Shown here in pieces: positions 45,687 through 54,624 of a DNA stretch of 64,000 bases. The position numbers were made by a program, and so were the translations under genes. The DNA is from DASYXT01 sp035934555. GTDB taxonomy: Bacteria; Verrucomicrobiota; Verrucomicrobiia; Limisphaerales; UBA8199. Under the pieces are notes generated by a model. The model was given only the letters and a program-made list of their open reading frames with translations. It did no database searches and was not told the origin of the DNA. The stretch's first letter is position 1; each line of letters starts with the position of its first letter. The DNA lies in NCBI GenBank assembly GCA_035934555.1, contig DASYXT010000135.1, forward strand, positions 110,781 through 174,780, given 5' to 3'.

Positions 45687-45744
45687 AAAAAAAAGGCTGC
45701 TCCGAGATGCTACGATTTGCCGCGCAGAACAGAACAATCGGAGC
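45687..45744 (-). promoter_or_regulatory. Terminator-like hairpin immediately upstream of the barrel-protein start
   Basis: On the minus strand GCTCCGA (45738-45744) pairs with TCGGAGC (45699-45705) across a 32-nt loop. AGCC and a run of eight T (45687-45694) follow, ending at the ATG. It may be a leader attenuator; the long loop makes this uncertain. Confidence 0.4.
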
Positions 45745-46032
45745 CGTTGGCTGTCTGAAGGACAAACCGGTGCCCATTCAAGACAAAACCCTCGCCCGGT
45801 GCAAGCGGGTAAAGAAGAGAAAAAACGAACTAAAAACTCGCAATGACTGTTGTGCTTGGTATGTGCAATTCCCTTCCGTTTAGGGTGCTCTACCCATTGG
45901 CCGGGATGAAGCCGCTTCCTATCCTGATGACGATTCCTGGCCCGATGGAATGTGCTTTGAACAGTCCTGTGAAGTTCAGCCGAACGCGGCTTCCACAATA
46001 GCCCGCCTGGCGCGTACTTCGCGTCGAAAACT
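45745..46032. other. Divergent intergenic region between barrel-protein and NRPS genes
   Basis: About 290 bp shared by two divergent promoters. It includes CCCG-TTGCAC-type CGGG pairing near 45790 and an A/T-richer stretch at 45815-45880. I could not assign promoter boxes or a known riboswitch class with confidence. Confidence 0.35.
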
Positions 46033-49000
46033 ATGAGCCGAGACTTGATACCGCCCCAAATGACAGAATCGCCACCTTTGCAAACCAGCAGCCCTGACTC
46101 CCCTGCCCCACGCTCCTGCATCCACGAGGAATTTGAAAGGCAGGCCGCCCGCAGCCCCGGCGCCGTCGCAGTAAGCTGGGACAAACAGGCGCTGAGCTAT
46201 CAGCAGCTCAATACCCGCGCCAATCAACTCGCCCATCACCTCCGGCAACTCGGCGTGCGGCCAGAAACTCCCGTGGCGCTGTATCTCGACCGCACGTTGC
46301 CAATGGTGACAGCAATTCTCGCGGTGCTGAAAGCCGGGGGCGCTTATGTGCCCATCGACTTGGCATACCCACGCGAGCGCCTGGAGTTTATCCTGCAGGA
46401 CACCCGTGCCCCCGTCCTCCTGACCCAGGAAAACCTTCGCGCAAAAATTCCGACAGGCGCGGCGCACGTTGTCTGCTTGGATTCCGACCGAGACCAACTC
46501 GTTGGGCAACCTGAGGAAAACCCGGGTTCGACGGCTACCCCGGACAATGCTGCCTATATCATCTATACCTCTGGTTCGACCGGCAAACCCAAGGGCGTCA
46601 TGGTCACGCACCACAACGTCGTGCGCTTGTTGAAGCAAACCGCGCCATGGTACCAGTTCAGTGCCAGCGACATTTGGCCGCTATTCCATTCATACGCCTT
46701 TGACGTCTCGGTCTGGGAATTATGGGGATCCCTGTTTAATGGCGGCCGGCTCATCGTCGTGCCTTACCTGGTGACCCGCTCGCCGGCAGAATTCTATGAA
46801 CTGCTCGCGCGGGAAAAGGTCACCGTGCTCAACCAGACTCCCTCAGCCTTTCGGCAGCTAATCTGGGCCGAGGAATCCGCGCCCACGAAGCTCCAACTCA
46901 ATCTCCGGTACGTGATCTGCGCCGGTGAAGCGCTGGAATTACAGAGTCTCCGGCCCTGGTTCAACCGGCACGGCGACCAACGCCCGCGCATCGTCAACAT
47001 GTACGGCATTACCGAGACGACGGTGCACTCGACTTATCGCGTGATCCGCCAGGCCGATCTCGAGCGACACCGCGGCAGCGTCATCGGCGTGCCTATCCCC
47101 GACCTGCAGCTTCACCTGGTGGACGAAAACCTGCAGCCGGTTCCGCCGGGTGTTCCGGGGGAAATCTGCGTTGGCGGCGCCGGGGTTGCCCGCGGGTACC
47201 TCAACCGGCCGGAGCTGACGCCCAAGCGGTTCCTGGCCGACCCATTCTCGAATGAACCGGGTGCCCGGCTGTACCGCAGCGGCGACCTGGCCCAAATCAA
47301 TGCCGAGGGCGAGATGGAGTACCTCGGCCGAATGGATCACCAGGTCAAAATCCGCGGATTCCGTGTCGAGCTGGGCGAAATCGAATCGGCCCTGAACCGC
47401 CACCCTGCCATACGCGAAACTTGCGTCGTCGCCCATGAGAGCGGCACGGGCGACAAGCGGCTCATCGCCTATTTCGCTCCTGTCGATACTCCGCCGACTG
47501 TAACTGAACTGCGCGAGTTCCTCGGCAAGAGCATTCCCGAATACATGGTTCCGGCGGTATTCATGCCGCTAAAAACCTTCCCCTTAACCACCAACGGGAA
47601 GGTGGACCGCCGCGCCTTACCGGCGCCGGACGGCACCCGGCCGGAGTTGAAAGCGGCATTTGTCGCCCCGCGCACGGAAACCGAGCAGACACTCGCGGCA
47701 ATTTGGTGCGAGGTTTTGGAAATCCAACGCGTCGGCGTGGAGGACAACTATTTTGAACTGGGCGGTGATTCGATCCGGGCGATCACGCTGCTGGCCCGGG
47801 CACAAGAAGCCGGGATGCCGCTCGCGCTGGTTGATATCTTCCAGGCGCCAACCGTGGCCGGGCTCGCAGCCCGGCTAAAGGAACAGCACCGGTCTGGTGC
47901 GGCCGCAACTCCAAAGCTGCTCGCCACGCAACCGTTCAGTCTGATCTCCACCGAAGACCGCGCCAAGCTGCCTGCCGATGTCGAAGACGCCTATCCGCTC
48001 AGCCGCCTGCAACTAGGCATGTTCTACTTTAACGAACTGGACCCGTTATCGGCCGTCTATCATGACGTGTTCAGCTACCGCGTCAAAACGCCCTTCGAGC
48101 CGGAGAAGTTCGCCGCGGCACTGGCCAACCTCGCGGCACGGCATCCGCTGCTGCGCACCTCCTTTCATCTCGCCGGGTTCAGCCAGCCTTTGCAATTCGT
48201 GCATCGGGACGTGCAACCGCCTCTCACAGTCGAGGACCTCCGGCCCTGTTCTGGAGACCAACAAGCGCAGCATTTGCTCGACTGGATCGAAACAGAAAAA
48301 CGCCGCCCTTTCGACCGCTCCCAGCCGCCTTTGGTTCGGTTCCACGTTCAGGTGCAGGGCGCGGACTCCTTTCAGCTCATTCTTAGTTTCCATCATTCCT
48401 GCCTCGATGGTTGGAGCCTGGCAGCAGTGGTCACAGAGATTCTGCAGCAGTACACCACAGCCATCCACGGCCAAACCCTCGCGATCCGCCCGCCGCAAGT
48501 AACCTATCGCGACTTTATCGCGTTGGAGCAGCAAGCGCTCGCTTCCGATGAAACCCGGAGATTTTGGAATGCCAAGCTCGAAGGCGCCACGCCACAAACT
48601 CTGCCACGCTGGCCCGAAGCCATGCGCGAGGGCGGACACGAACAGAAACGCGGACCGGAAGTGCCCTTATCTGAAAACGAACTCAAAGCGCTGCGCGAGT
48701 TGGCGCATGCCAGCGGCGTGCCGTTGCGGACCGTGTTCCTGGCCGCCCACCTGCGCGTGATGGCGTTGCTTTATGGCCAGACCGATGTGCTGACCGGGAA
48801 CATCGGCAACGGCAGGCCCGAAAGCCTCGATGGCGAACGGCTCATTGGCCTCTTTCTTAATACCGTGCCCTTGCGCCAACAACTCCGCGGCGGCACCTGG
48901 GCGGAGTTGGTGCGCGAGACGTTCGCCAATGAGCAGGAACTGCTGCCCCATCGCCGGTTCCCCTTAGCTGAGGTTCAGAAGATCGCCGGGGGCCAACCGC

Positions 49001-51171
49001 TCTTCGAGACCGCATTTGATTACGTCCATTTCCACGTTTACAAAGCCCTGCACGGGCTGGAGGGCATCGACCTGGCCGAAGGGCATTACTTCGAAGCCAA
49101 CAACCTCGCGCTCTATACCACCTTTATGCTCGACGTGACGTCCACACATCTTGAGGTGCATGTGGATTATGATCCGAATAGGGTCTGCCGCCAGCAAGCC
49201 GAAGAGATCACGCAATACTACCTCGAGACGCTACGCGCAATGGCCTGCAACCCATCAGCTCGGTATGAAGAGTTTTCCCCTCTGTCCGAACGGGAGTTGC
49301 ACCGCCTCCTGCTCGACTGGAACGCCACAGAGGAGACTTATCCCCGCGACTCGTCGCTGGCAGAGCTCTTCGAAAATGCCGCGCGGAAATCGCCGGACTC
49401 CATTGCGGTGGTGTGTGGCGCGGAAAGGCTTAGCTATCGTGAACTCAATGCCAAAGCTGACCAACTCGCAGACCACCTGCGCGCTCGGAAAGTCCAACCC
49501 GAAGAACTGGTGGGTTTATGCGTCGAGCGCTCGCCAAACCTTGTGGTTGGTTTGCTCGGCATCTTGAAAGCGGGCGCGGCGTACGTCCCCCTGGACCCCA
49601 CCTATCCGCCTGAACGGTTGCGGTTCATGCTCGAGGATTCTCAATTGCGCCTGTTGCTAACGGAGCGCGAGCTCCAGGCAAATCTGCCCCCAACCTCTGC
49701 AGAAGTGCTTTACCTGGATATGCCGGATTCAGCCGCGCCGCGTTCCAATGCAACTTCCGCTTCGGGAACTACGCCGGCGACCGGCTCACCGCACGCCCAA
49801 TTGGCCTACGTCATCTATACCTCCGGTTCGACCGGCAAACCCAAGGGGGTGCAAGTAACCCAAGGCAGCGTCATCAACCTGCTCTGCTCCATCGCAAGAA
49901 AGACCGGCTTCACCAGCCAGGATAATCTGCTGGCGGTCACCACGTTGTCATTCGATATCGCAGGCTTGGAGTTATTCCTGCCGCTGATCACCGGCGCGCG
50001 TCTCACCTTGGCGACCCGCCAACAGGCCGGCGACGGCACGCAATTGGCCCGTTTGCTGGCTGATACTGGCGCCACCGTCCTGCAGGGCACCCCCGCCACC
50101 TGGCGCTTGCTGCTCGAATCCGGCTGGACCGGCAGCAAATCGCTGACTGGCTTTTGCGGCGGAGAGGCTCTTAAACGAAGCCTCGCCGACGATTTGCTCC
50201 TCCGCGTGGCCGCGCTCTGGAACTTCTACGGCCCAACTGAAACGACGATCTGGTCAACCGCCTGGAAGGTCCTGCCCAGCGAGCCGATTTCCATTGGCCG
50301 GCCCCTCGGCAACACCCAGGTGTATGTTTTGGATGAGGTATTGCTGCCGCTCCCGGTGGGCACGGTGGGAGAATTGCACATTGGCGGCGACGGAGTAGCC
50401 CGTGGCTACCTGGGCCAGCCGGAACTCACAGCCCAGAAGTTCGTCTCGGTTTGTTTACCCGGTCAACGGGAGCGCCGCGTATATAAGACAGGCGACCTCG
50501 CCCGGTTCATGCCGGACGGTTCGTTGCAGTGCCTGGGCCGCGTGGACCACCAGGTCAAAGTCCGCGGTTTCCGTATCGAGTTGGGGGAGATCGAGAGCGT
50601 ACTGCGCCAGCATGCATCGGTTGCTGAAGCGGTGGTCACGGCCTGGGACGATGCTTTCGGTGAGAAGCGCCTGGTCGCTTACGTGCTGAGCAAGAACGGG
50701 CCTCCCCCTGCGGCCGAGCTTCGCGATTTCGCCAGGACCAGGCTGCCGCTCTATATGGTCCCCGCCCAATTTGTGCAGTTAGAACACTTCCCTCTGACGC
50801 CGAATGGCAAATTGGACATGCGCCGCTTGCCTGCACCCGAGGGGCGCACGCTCGACACAGGCCCCCACCAACCGCCTCGAACGGTCGAAGAGCAGCAGAT
50901 TGCCGCCATCTGGCGCGAGGTCTTGAGCGCGTCTGAAGTCGGTGTTGACGAAAACTTCTTCGAACTTGGCGGAGACTCCCTCTCGGCCACACGGGCTTTC
51001 GCGCGAATTAATCGCGCATTCGCCACGGAACTGACTTTGCGCGAAATGCTCGACCATCCCACCGTGCAGTCACTGGCTGAGTTGGTGGTGCGGGTTCGAG
51101 GATCGGCATTATACCCTGGGAACCCCATTCCCCGGCAGCCTCGTGCGGCGATCGTCGAGCGTGCAGCGTAA
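46033..51171 (+). CDS. Two-module non-ribosomal peptide synthetase (A-T-C-A-T)
   Basis: The 1712-residue protein has five domains: A1 (~25-535, 'YIIYTSGSTGKPKGVMVTHHN' near 177, 'NGKVDRRALPAPDG' near 522), T1 (Ser580 in 'LGGDSIRAI'), C (~655-1090, HHxxxDG as H787-HSCLDG), A2 (~1105-1610, second 'YTSGSTGKPKGV' near 1260), and T2 (Ser1649 in 'LGGDSLSAT'). It starts directly with an A domain, so it can begin a chain. No thioesterase, reductase or terminal C domain follows T2. Read against the GrsA pocket, A1 gives D-V-W-N-I-A-M-V-H-(K), close to the threonine code, and A2 gives D-I-L-Q-F-G-F-I-W-(K), close to glycine codes. The predicted product is a Thr-Gly-like dipeptidyl thioester. No phosphopantetheinyl transferase, MbtH or exporter gene is adjacent. 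Confidence 0.95.
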   Translation: MSRDLIPPQMTESPPLQTSSPDSPAPRSCIHEEFERQAARSPGAVAVSWDKQALSYQQLNTRANQLAHHLRQLGVRPETPVALYLDRTLPMVTAILAVLKAGGAYVPIDLAYPRERLEFILQDTRAPVLLTQENLRAKIPTGAAHVVCLDSDRDQLVGQPEENPGSTATPDNAAYIIYTSGSTGKPKGVMVTHHNVVRLLKQTAPWYQFSASDIWPLFHSYAFDVSVWELWGSLFNGGRLIVVPYLVTRSPAEFYELLAREKVTVLNQTPSAFRQLIWAEESAPTKLQLNLRYVICAGEALELQSLRPWFNRHGDQRPRIVNMYGITETTVHSTYRVIRQADLERHRGSVIGVPIPDLQLHLVDENLQPVPPGVPGEICVGGAGVARGYLNRPELTPKRFLADPFSNEPGARLYRSGDLAQINAEGEMEYLGRMDHQVKIRGFRVELGEIESALNRHPAIRETCVVAHESGTGDKRLIAYFAPVDTPPTVTELREFLGKSIPEYMVPAVFMPLKTFPLTTNGKVDRRALPAPDGTRPELKAAFVAPRTETEQTLAAIWCEVLEIQRVGVEDNYFELGGDSIRAITLLARAQEAGMPLALVDIFQAPTVAGLAARLKEQHRSGAAATPKLLATQPFSLISTEDRAKLPADVEDAYPLSRLQLGMFYFNELDPLSAVYHDVFSYRVKTPFEPEKFAAALANLAARHPLLRTSFHLAGFSQPLQFVHRDVQPPLTVEDLRPCSGDQQAQHLLDWIETEKRRPFDRSQPPLVRFHVQVQGADSFQLILSFHHSCLDGWSLAAVVTEILQQYTTAIHGQTLAIRPPQVTYRDFIALEQQALASDETRRFWNAKLEGATPQTLPRWPEAMREGGHEQKRGPEVPLSENELKALRELAHASGVPLRTVFLAAHLRVMALLYGQTDVLTGNIGNGRPESLDGERLIGLFLNTVPLRQQLRGGTWAELVRETFANEQELLPHRRFPLAEVQKIAGGQPLFETAFDYVHFHVYKALHGLEGIDLAEGHYFEANNLALYTTFMLDVTSTHLEVHVDYDPNRVCRQQAEEITQYYLETLRAMACNPSARYEEFSPLSERELHRLLLDWNATEETYPRDSSLAELFENAARKSPDSIAVVCGAERLSYRELNAKADQLADHLRARKVQPEELVGLCVERSPNLVVGLLGILKAGAAYVPLDPTYPPERLRFMLEDSQLRLLLTERELQANLPPTSAEVLYLDMPDSAAPRSNATSASGTTPATGSPHAQLAYVIYTSGSTGKPKGVQVTQGSVINLLCSIARKTGFTSQDNLLAVTTLSFDIAGLELFLPLITGARLTLATRQQAGDGTQLARLLADTGATVLQGTPATWRLLLESGWTGSKSLTGFCGGEALKRSLADDLLLRVAALWNFYGPTETTIWSTAWKVLPSEPISIGRPLGNTQVYVLDEVLLPLPVGTVGELHIGGDGVARGYLGQPELTAQKFVSVCLPGQRERRVYKTGDLARFMPDGSLQCLGRVDHQVKVRGFRIELGEIESVLRQHASVAEAVVTAWDDAFGEKRLVAYVLSKNGPPPAAELRDFARTRLPLYMVPAQFVQLEHFPLTPNGKLDMRRLPAPEGRTLDTGPHQPPRTVEEQQIAAIWREVLSASEVGVDENFFELGGDSLSATRAFARINRAFATELTLREMLDHPTVQSLAELVVRVRGSALYPGNPIPRQPRAAIVERAA

Positions 51172-51230
51172 GAGCGTTGAACCAGTCCTAGGGTGCTGAG
51201 CGTCAGTCGAACGCTCCACGCTCTTACGCT
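51165..51230. repeat. 13-bp perfect inverted repeat after the NRPS gene
   Basis: AGCGTAAGAGCGT (51165-51177) overlaps the NRPS stop and pairs perfectly with ACGCTCTTACGCT (51218-51230). An inner GAGCGT/ACGCTC stem sits in the loop. It lies in the gap between convergent genes and probably acts as a bidirectional barrier or terminator. Confidence 0.65.
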
Positions 51231-51241
51231 CTCCGAGCGTC

Positions 51242-52219
51242 CTACTGCCCCGCGGCACCGCGTGCCGACGCCCCACCAAAAGTGACCGGGGCGCTGGCCG
51301 TTTCCACACCTACTGCACGATAGTTGCGGCCGCTGACCAGAGTGATCGCTTCATCCTCCGCGGTGCGGAATCGAGTCGGGAGACTGACCCGTTCACGGCC
51401 GTTCTTGGTCTTGAACACGCAGAAGTGCAGATGCGGTCCGCTGGAGAAGCCAGTATTGCCGGAGTGGGCAATCGGCTGGCCCGCGAAAACGGTCTCGCCG
51501 ACTTTCACCAGCACGCCGTCCTTCTGCAAATGGCAGTAATGCCCCATCGTGCCATCCGAGTGACGGATCAGCACATAGTTATTAAACCGATCAAACGCCA
51601 TGCTCGAACCGCCTCGGTCCGAATCATCTTTGACCCGAACGACGATGCCGCCCCGCGCAGCACAGACCAGTGTGCCTTCAGGCATCTGCCAATCAATCGC
51701 GTATTGGTTTGATCCGGTGTGGCTGAACTTGCCGTTGTAGCCCTGCGTCACCCGGTGATGGGTACCGGGCTGGTACGGCAGCTCGTAAACGTAGGAATCA
51801 TCATGCCGGGCGATGTTGCTGCCCAGCTTGTAATAGTTGGTGTAGTCAAAGGACCATTTCGCCGAGGGGTTAATCGGCGAGAGCGTAAACGCCTCGGTCG
51901 TTTGCCGCGGCGGAAACGTCAGCGTGAAGGGAAACTCGACATCGCCTTGCAGGTTCACCAGCCCCATCTCAAAGGTCATGGTGACTTCGCCGTACTCCTT
52001 GTTCTCGACAAAAAAGTGAGTGTCCTGGCCGTCGCGCCGGGTGACCACATTCACCGATTTCGGTTCGGTGGCCGCCGTGCCTGCGCCGTCCTGTTCAAGA
52101 TTCTGCTCCGGGACATCGGCCGCGGCCACCCGCGCCAGCGCGCAACCCACCATCAAGCTGGCGAGAATTATGCCCCAACGAAGTTTACGGATGGATGTGA
52201 AATGCGAAGATTCAGACAT
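51242..52219 (-). CDS. M23 family metallopeptidase (LytM-like)
   Basis: The 325-residue protein has an N-terminal signal (~14-35; 'LMVGC' at 22-26 is a weak lipobox). A beta-rich middle domain follows, then an M23 domain (~155-275). Likely zinc ligands are H167 in 'FSHTGSNQYAIDW', D176, and H265 in 'GPHLHFCVF', with H263 as catalytic His. The 'GNTGFSSGPHLHF' string is diagnostic. It is expected to hydrolyse peptidoglycan cross-links or bridge peptides in the periplasm. It is convergent with the NRPS gene and there is no evidence that the two are functionally linked. Confidence 0.92.
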   Translation of the reverse strand: MSESSHFTSIRKLRWGIILASLMVGCALARVAAADVPEQNLEQDGAGTAATEPKSVNVVTRRDGQDTHFFVENKEYGEVTMTFEMGLVNLQGDVEFPFTLTFPPRQTTEAFTLSPINPSAKWSFDYTNYYKLGSNIARHDDSYVYELPYQPGTHHRVTQGYNGKFSHTGSNQYAIDWQMPEGTLVCAARGGIVVRVKDDSDRGGSSMAFDRFNNYVLIRHSDGTMGHYCHLQKDGVLVKVGETVFAGQPIAHSGNTGFSSGPHLHFCVFKTKNGRERVSLPTRFRTAEDEAITLVSGRNYRAVGVETASAPVTFGGASARGAAGQ

Positions 52220-52252
52220 ATTCGATTCGGTGTTAGTGTTTAGTGATTAGGT

Positions 52253-53191
52253 TCAGGCAGCGACTCGGTTCACGCGGGGCCGCGTCAGGGTGGGCGACGA
52301 CGGAGTAAGCGGCACGGTGCGTGGCACAGGCAGGCCGAACTCGGGAAAGCCGTCGCTGTTCCAAATAAACCGTTTGGCATGAACGTCACGGTCGTCCCAA
52401 CCGGGCGTCAGGCTGGATTTGGCGTGATAGACAATCCAATCCTCGGTTTGGCAAAGGGACTTAACGAACGAGCAGTGGCCGACGCCCCAGACTTGTTCGG
52501 TTTTTCGGAAAACGGGACCGTGCTTGGTCCAGGAGCCCGGGTTGAGCACGTCTTTGGAGCGATTGTGCAGCATGCCCAGGCAGTAATCAGGGGTCCAACT
52601 GCCGCTGGCCGAATAGACGATGAACAGGTCGCCGTTGCGCCTGAGCACCTGCGGCCCCTCGCAAATCGGCATGGCAACGCGCTCCCACGCCCGGTCCGGT
52701 GTCGTCAGCAACACCCGCGGTCCGGCAATGGTCATCGGATCGCGCATCCCCGCGATATAAAGATTCTGCTGACCGTTGCGCCGGCCCGGCCAGCCCGACC
52801 AGATGAAGTAACGCCGGCCGTCATCCAACGTCATCACCGTCCCGTCAATGGCCCAACCGCCGGTCTCCAGCCGGCCGCGGCAGCGATATTTCCCGCACGG
52901 GTCGGCGCCTTCGGATTCCAGCACCCACATCCGGTGGTTTTCATTCCGGCCATTATCGGCGGCGTAGTAGATGAACCATTTGCCGTCGATCAGGTGCAAC
53001 TCGGGCGCCCAGACGTTGTCGCTGTTGCCGCCGGACAGCGGAGCTGTCCAGACGCACACTCCCGGGTCCAGCCCGATGCCGCCGATATCGCGCGAGCGCC
53101 GGATATAGATGCGGCGTTTGTCGCGGACTTCCGTGTAATAATAAAAACCGCCGTGCAGGATCATCCACGGGTCGGCCGAATGCGGTGGCAA
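52253..53191 (-). CDS. Glycoside hydrolase family 43-like enzyme
   Basis: The 312-residue protein is the length of a single five-bladed GH43 propeller. Catalytic residues fit: general base D7 in 'ADPWMILHGG', pKa modulator D116 in 'WAIDGTVM', and general acid E178 in 'CEGPQVLRRNGDLFIVYSA'. Blade strings include 'VWAPELHLIDGKWFIYYAADN'. GH43 enzymes act on arabinan or xylan side chains (arabinofuranosidase, xylosidase). No signal peptide is seen, so it would act on imported oligosaccharides in the cytoplasm, unless an upstream start was missed. It is ~30 bp upstream of the M23 gene on the same strand. Confidence 0.88.
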   Translation of the reverse strand: MPPHSADPWMILHGGFYYYTEVRDKRRIYIRRSRDIGGIGLDPGVCVWTAPLSGGNSDNVWAPELHLIDGKWFIYYAADNGRNENHRMWVLESEGADPCGKYRCRGRLETGGWAIDGTVMTLDDGRRYFIWSGWPGRRNGQQNLYIAGMRDPMTIAGPRVLLTTPDRAWERVAMPICEGPQVLRRNGDLFIVYSASGSWTPDYCLGMLHNRSKDVLNPGSWTKHGPVFRKTEQVWGVGHCSFVKSLCQTEDWIVYHAKSSLTPGWDDRDVHAKRFIWNSDGFPEFGLPVPRTVPLTPSSPTLTRPRVNRVAA

Positions 53192-53451
53192 AAGCGGATT
53201 AATAGTTTTGCGTTTTGCGCGTTATTGTCGTCGTGAAACCAGCGCCACCAACTCGGCGCCTGCTTCGTGCAGAGAGCCTCCGCTAAACGCAAAAAGCGAA
53301 CTATCCGCCAGGGTCTGATTGTGCTGTCGTGGTTTGTCTTACAGGCCGACTCTTTGAGTTACCTGTCGCCATTGCGCGCCTCTGGAATGGGCGGCTTCAG
53401 AAACGCCAGAATTGCCTTTCAACCCGGGGACACGCTGCCTACACTGCTACG

Positions 53452-54624
53452 GTGGGTCTCGCTGTTGGCGATAAAGTCAGTTTAGTGATCGGCGACTTGG
53501 CCTTCGGCGGCGAAGGCGTCGGCCGTCTCAATGACTTTGTCGTTTTTGTCCCTTTCGTTGCGGTCGGGGAGTCCGTCGAAGCCGAGCTCATCGAAGTAAA
53601 AAAGCATTTCGCTCGCGCCCGCTTGCTGCGCGTGCTCCAACCCGCCGCGGAGCGCGTGCCCGCTCCCTGCCGCTATTTCGGCGAGTGCGGGGGTTGCCAG
53701 TACCAACACCTGGCCTACCCCGCCCAATTGCATTTCAAGCACAAGCAGGTCCAGGACCTCTTCGGGCGCATCGGGCATCTGGAGCCGGCCACCGTCGCCC
53801 CGGTCGTGCCCTGCCCACAACCTTACGGCTATCGCAATCGCATCATGGTCCGCAGTCAGTGGGACAAATTCAAACAGGGATTAAATATTGGCTTCATTCG
53901 CGCTGACAACCGGCTGGTGGTCGATATCGAAGAATGCCAGATCGCCGAGCGCGCTCTCAACCAGCAGCTCCAAAAAGTCCGCGCGTCACCTCCGCCCAAA
54001 GGCGGCATCAAAGTCGTCTTGCGCATTCCGCCGGAAGATTGGGAAGTTCCGGCCGACTCCTTCTTTCAAAACAATTTTTTCCTGCTGCCGCAAATGGTGG
54101 AAACCGTCCGCGACCGTTTGTCGTCCGCCGGCACCCGTCACCTGGCCGACGTTTATTGCGGCGTGGGTTTTTTCGGTATTGAACTGGGTGGCCAGGTCGA
54201 GTCGTTCGCCGGCATCGAGTATGATCAACCGGCGATCCGCGCCGCACGCCGCAATGCCGACGCTCGCGGCTGTGCCAACGGTGAGTTCCTGGCGGGGACG
54301 GCCGAGGAGTTGTTGCCGGGGTTGCTCGCGCGCTGGCCCGCCGGCCAAACCACCGTTCTGCTGGACCCGCCGCGCAAAGGGTGTCAGGACAGCCTGCTCG
54401 AAGCCCTGCTCCGCCTCCGGCCGGCGCAGGTGCTTTACATCTCCTGTCACCCCGCAACGATGGCCCGGGACTTGAACGTTTTGTGCCGTGATCGTGTCTT
54501 TAAGGTGGCTAAAGTGGTCCCGTTGGACATGTTTCCCCAGACCGCGCACATCGAGTGCGTGGCGGACCTCCGCATAACTCAAACGCCTGAAACCACTGAG
54601 AAACTGGACTTGCCAAGCCCATGA
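53452..54624 (+). CDS. RNA (uracil-C5) methyltransferase, RumA/TrmA type with TRAM domain
   Basis: I prefer the GTG at 53452 (390 residues), where the TRAM domain begins ('VGLAVGDKVSLVIGDLAFGGEGVGRL'). The frame is open upstream to 53329 but encodes no conserved sequence. An iron-sulphur-type Cys cluster 'PCRYFGECGGCQYQH' follows the TRAM. The methyltransferase part has 'FFQNNFFLLPQMV', SAM motif 'DVYCGVGFFGIELGG', 'LLDPPRKGC', nucleophile Cys in 'LYISCHPATMARDL', and 'QTAHIECVADL' with the catalytic Glu. It would make m5U in 23S rRNA or tRNA; the site (U747, U1939 or T54) cannot be told from sequence alone. Its stop overlaps the next start (ATGA). Confidence 0.93.
   Translation: MGLAVGDKVSLVIGDLAFGGEGVGRLNDFVVFVPFVAVGESVEAELIEVKKHFARARLLRVLQPAAERVPAPCRYFGECGGCQYQHLAYPAQLHFKHKQVQDLFGRIGHLEPATVAPVVPCPQPYGYRNRIMVRSQWDKFKQGLNIGFIRADNRLVVDIEECQIAERALNQQLQKVRASPPPKGGIKVVLRIPPEDWEVPADSFFQNNFFLLPQMVETVRDRLSSAGTRHLADVYCGVGFFGIELGGQVESFAGIEYDQPAIRAARRNADARGCANGEFLAGTAEELLPGLLARWPAGQTTVLLDPPRKGCQDSLLEALLRLRPAQVLYISCHPATMARDLNVLCRDRVFKVAKVVPLDMFPQTAHIECVADLRITQTPETTEKLDLPSP

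Noticed and set aside
45945..45965. Sigma-54 promoter (TGGC…TGC) upstream of the NRPS
   Set aside because: The GG and GC elements are about three bases too far apart for a -24/-12 promoter.
45687..46184. 166-residue N-terminal extension of the barrel protein
   Set aside because: It overlaps the divergent NRPS start, lacks coding character, and would place the signal peptide in the interior.
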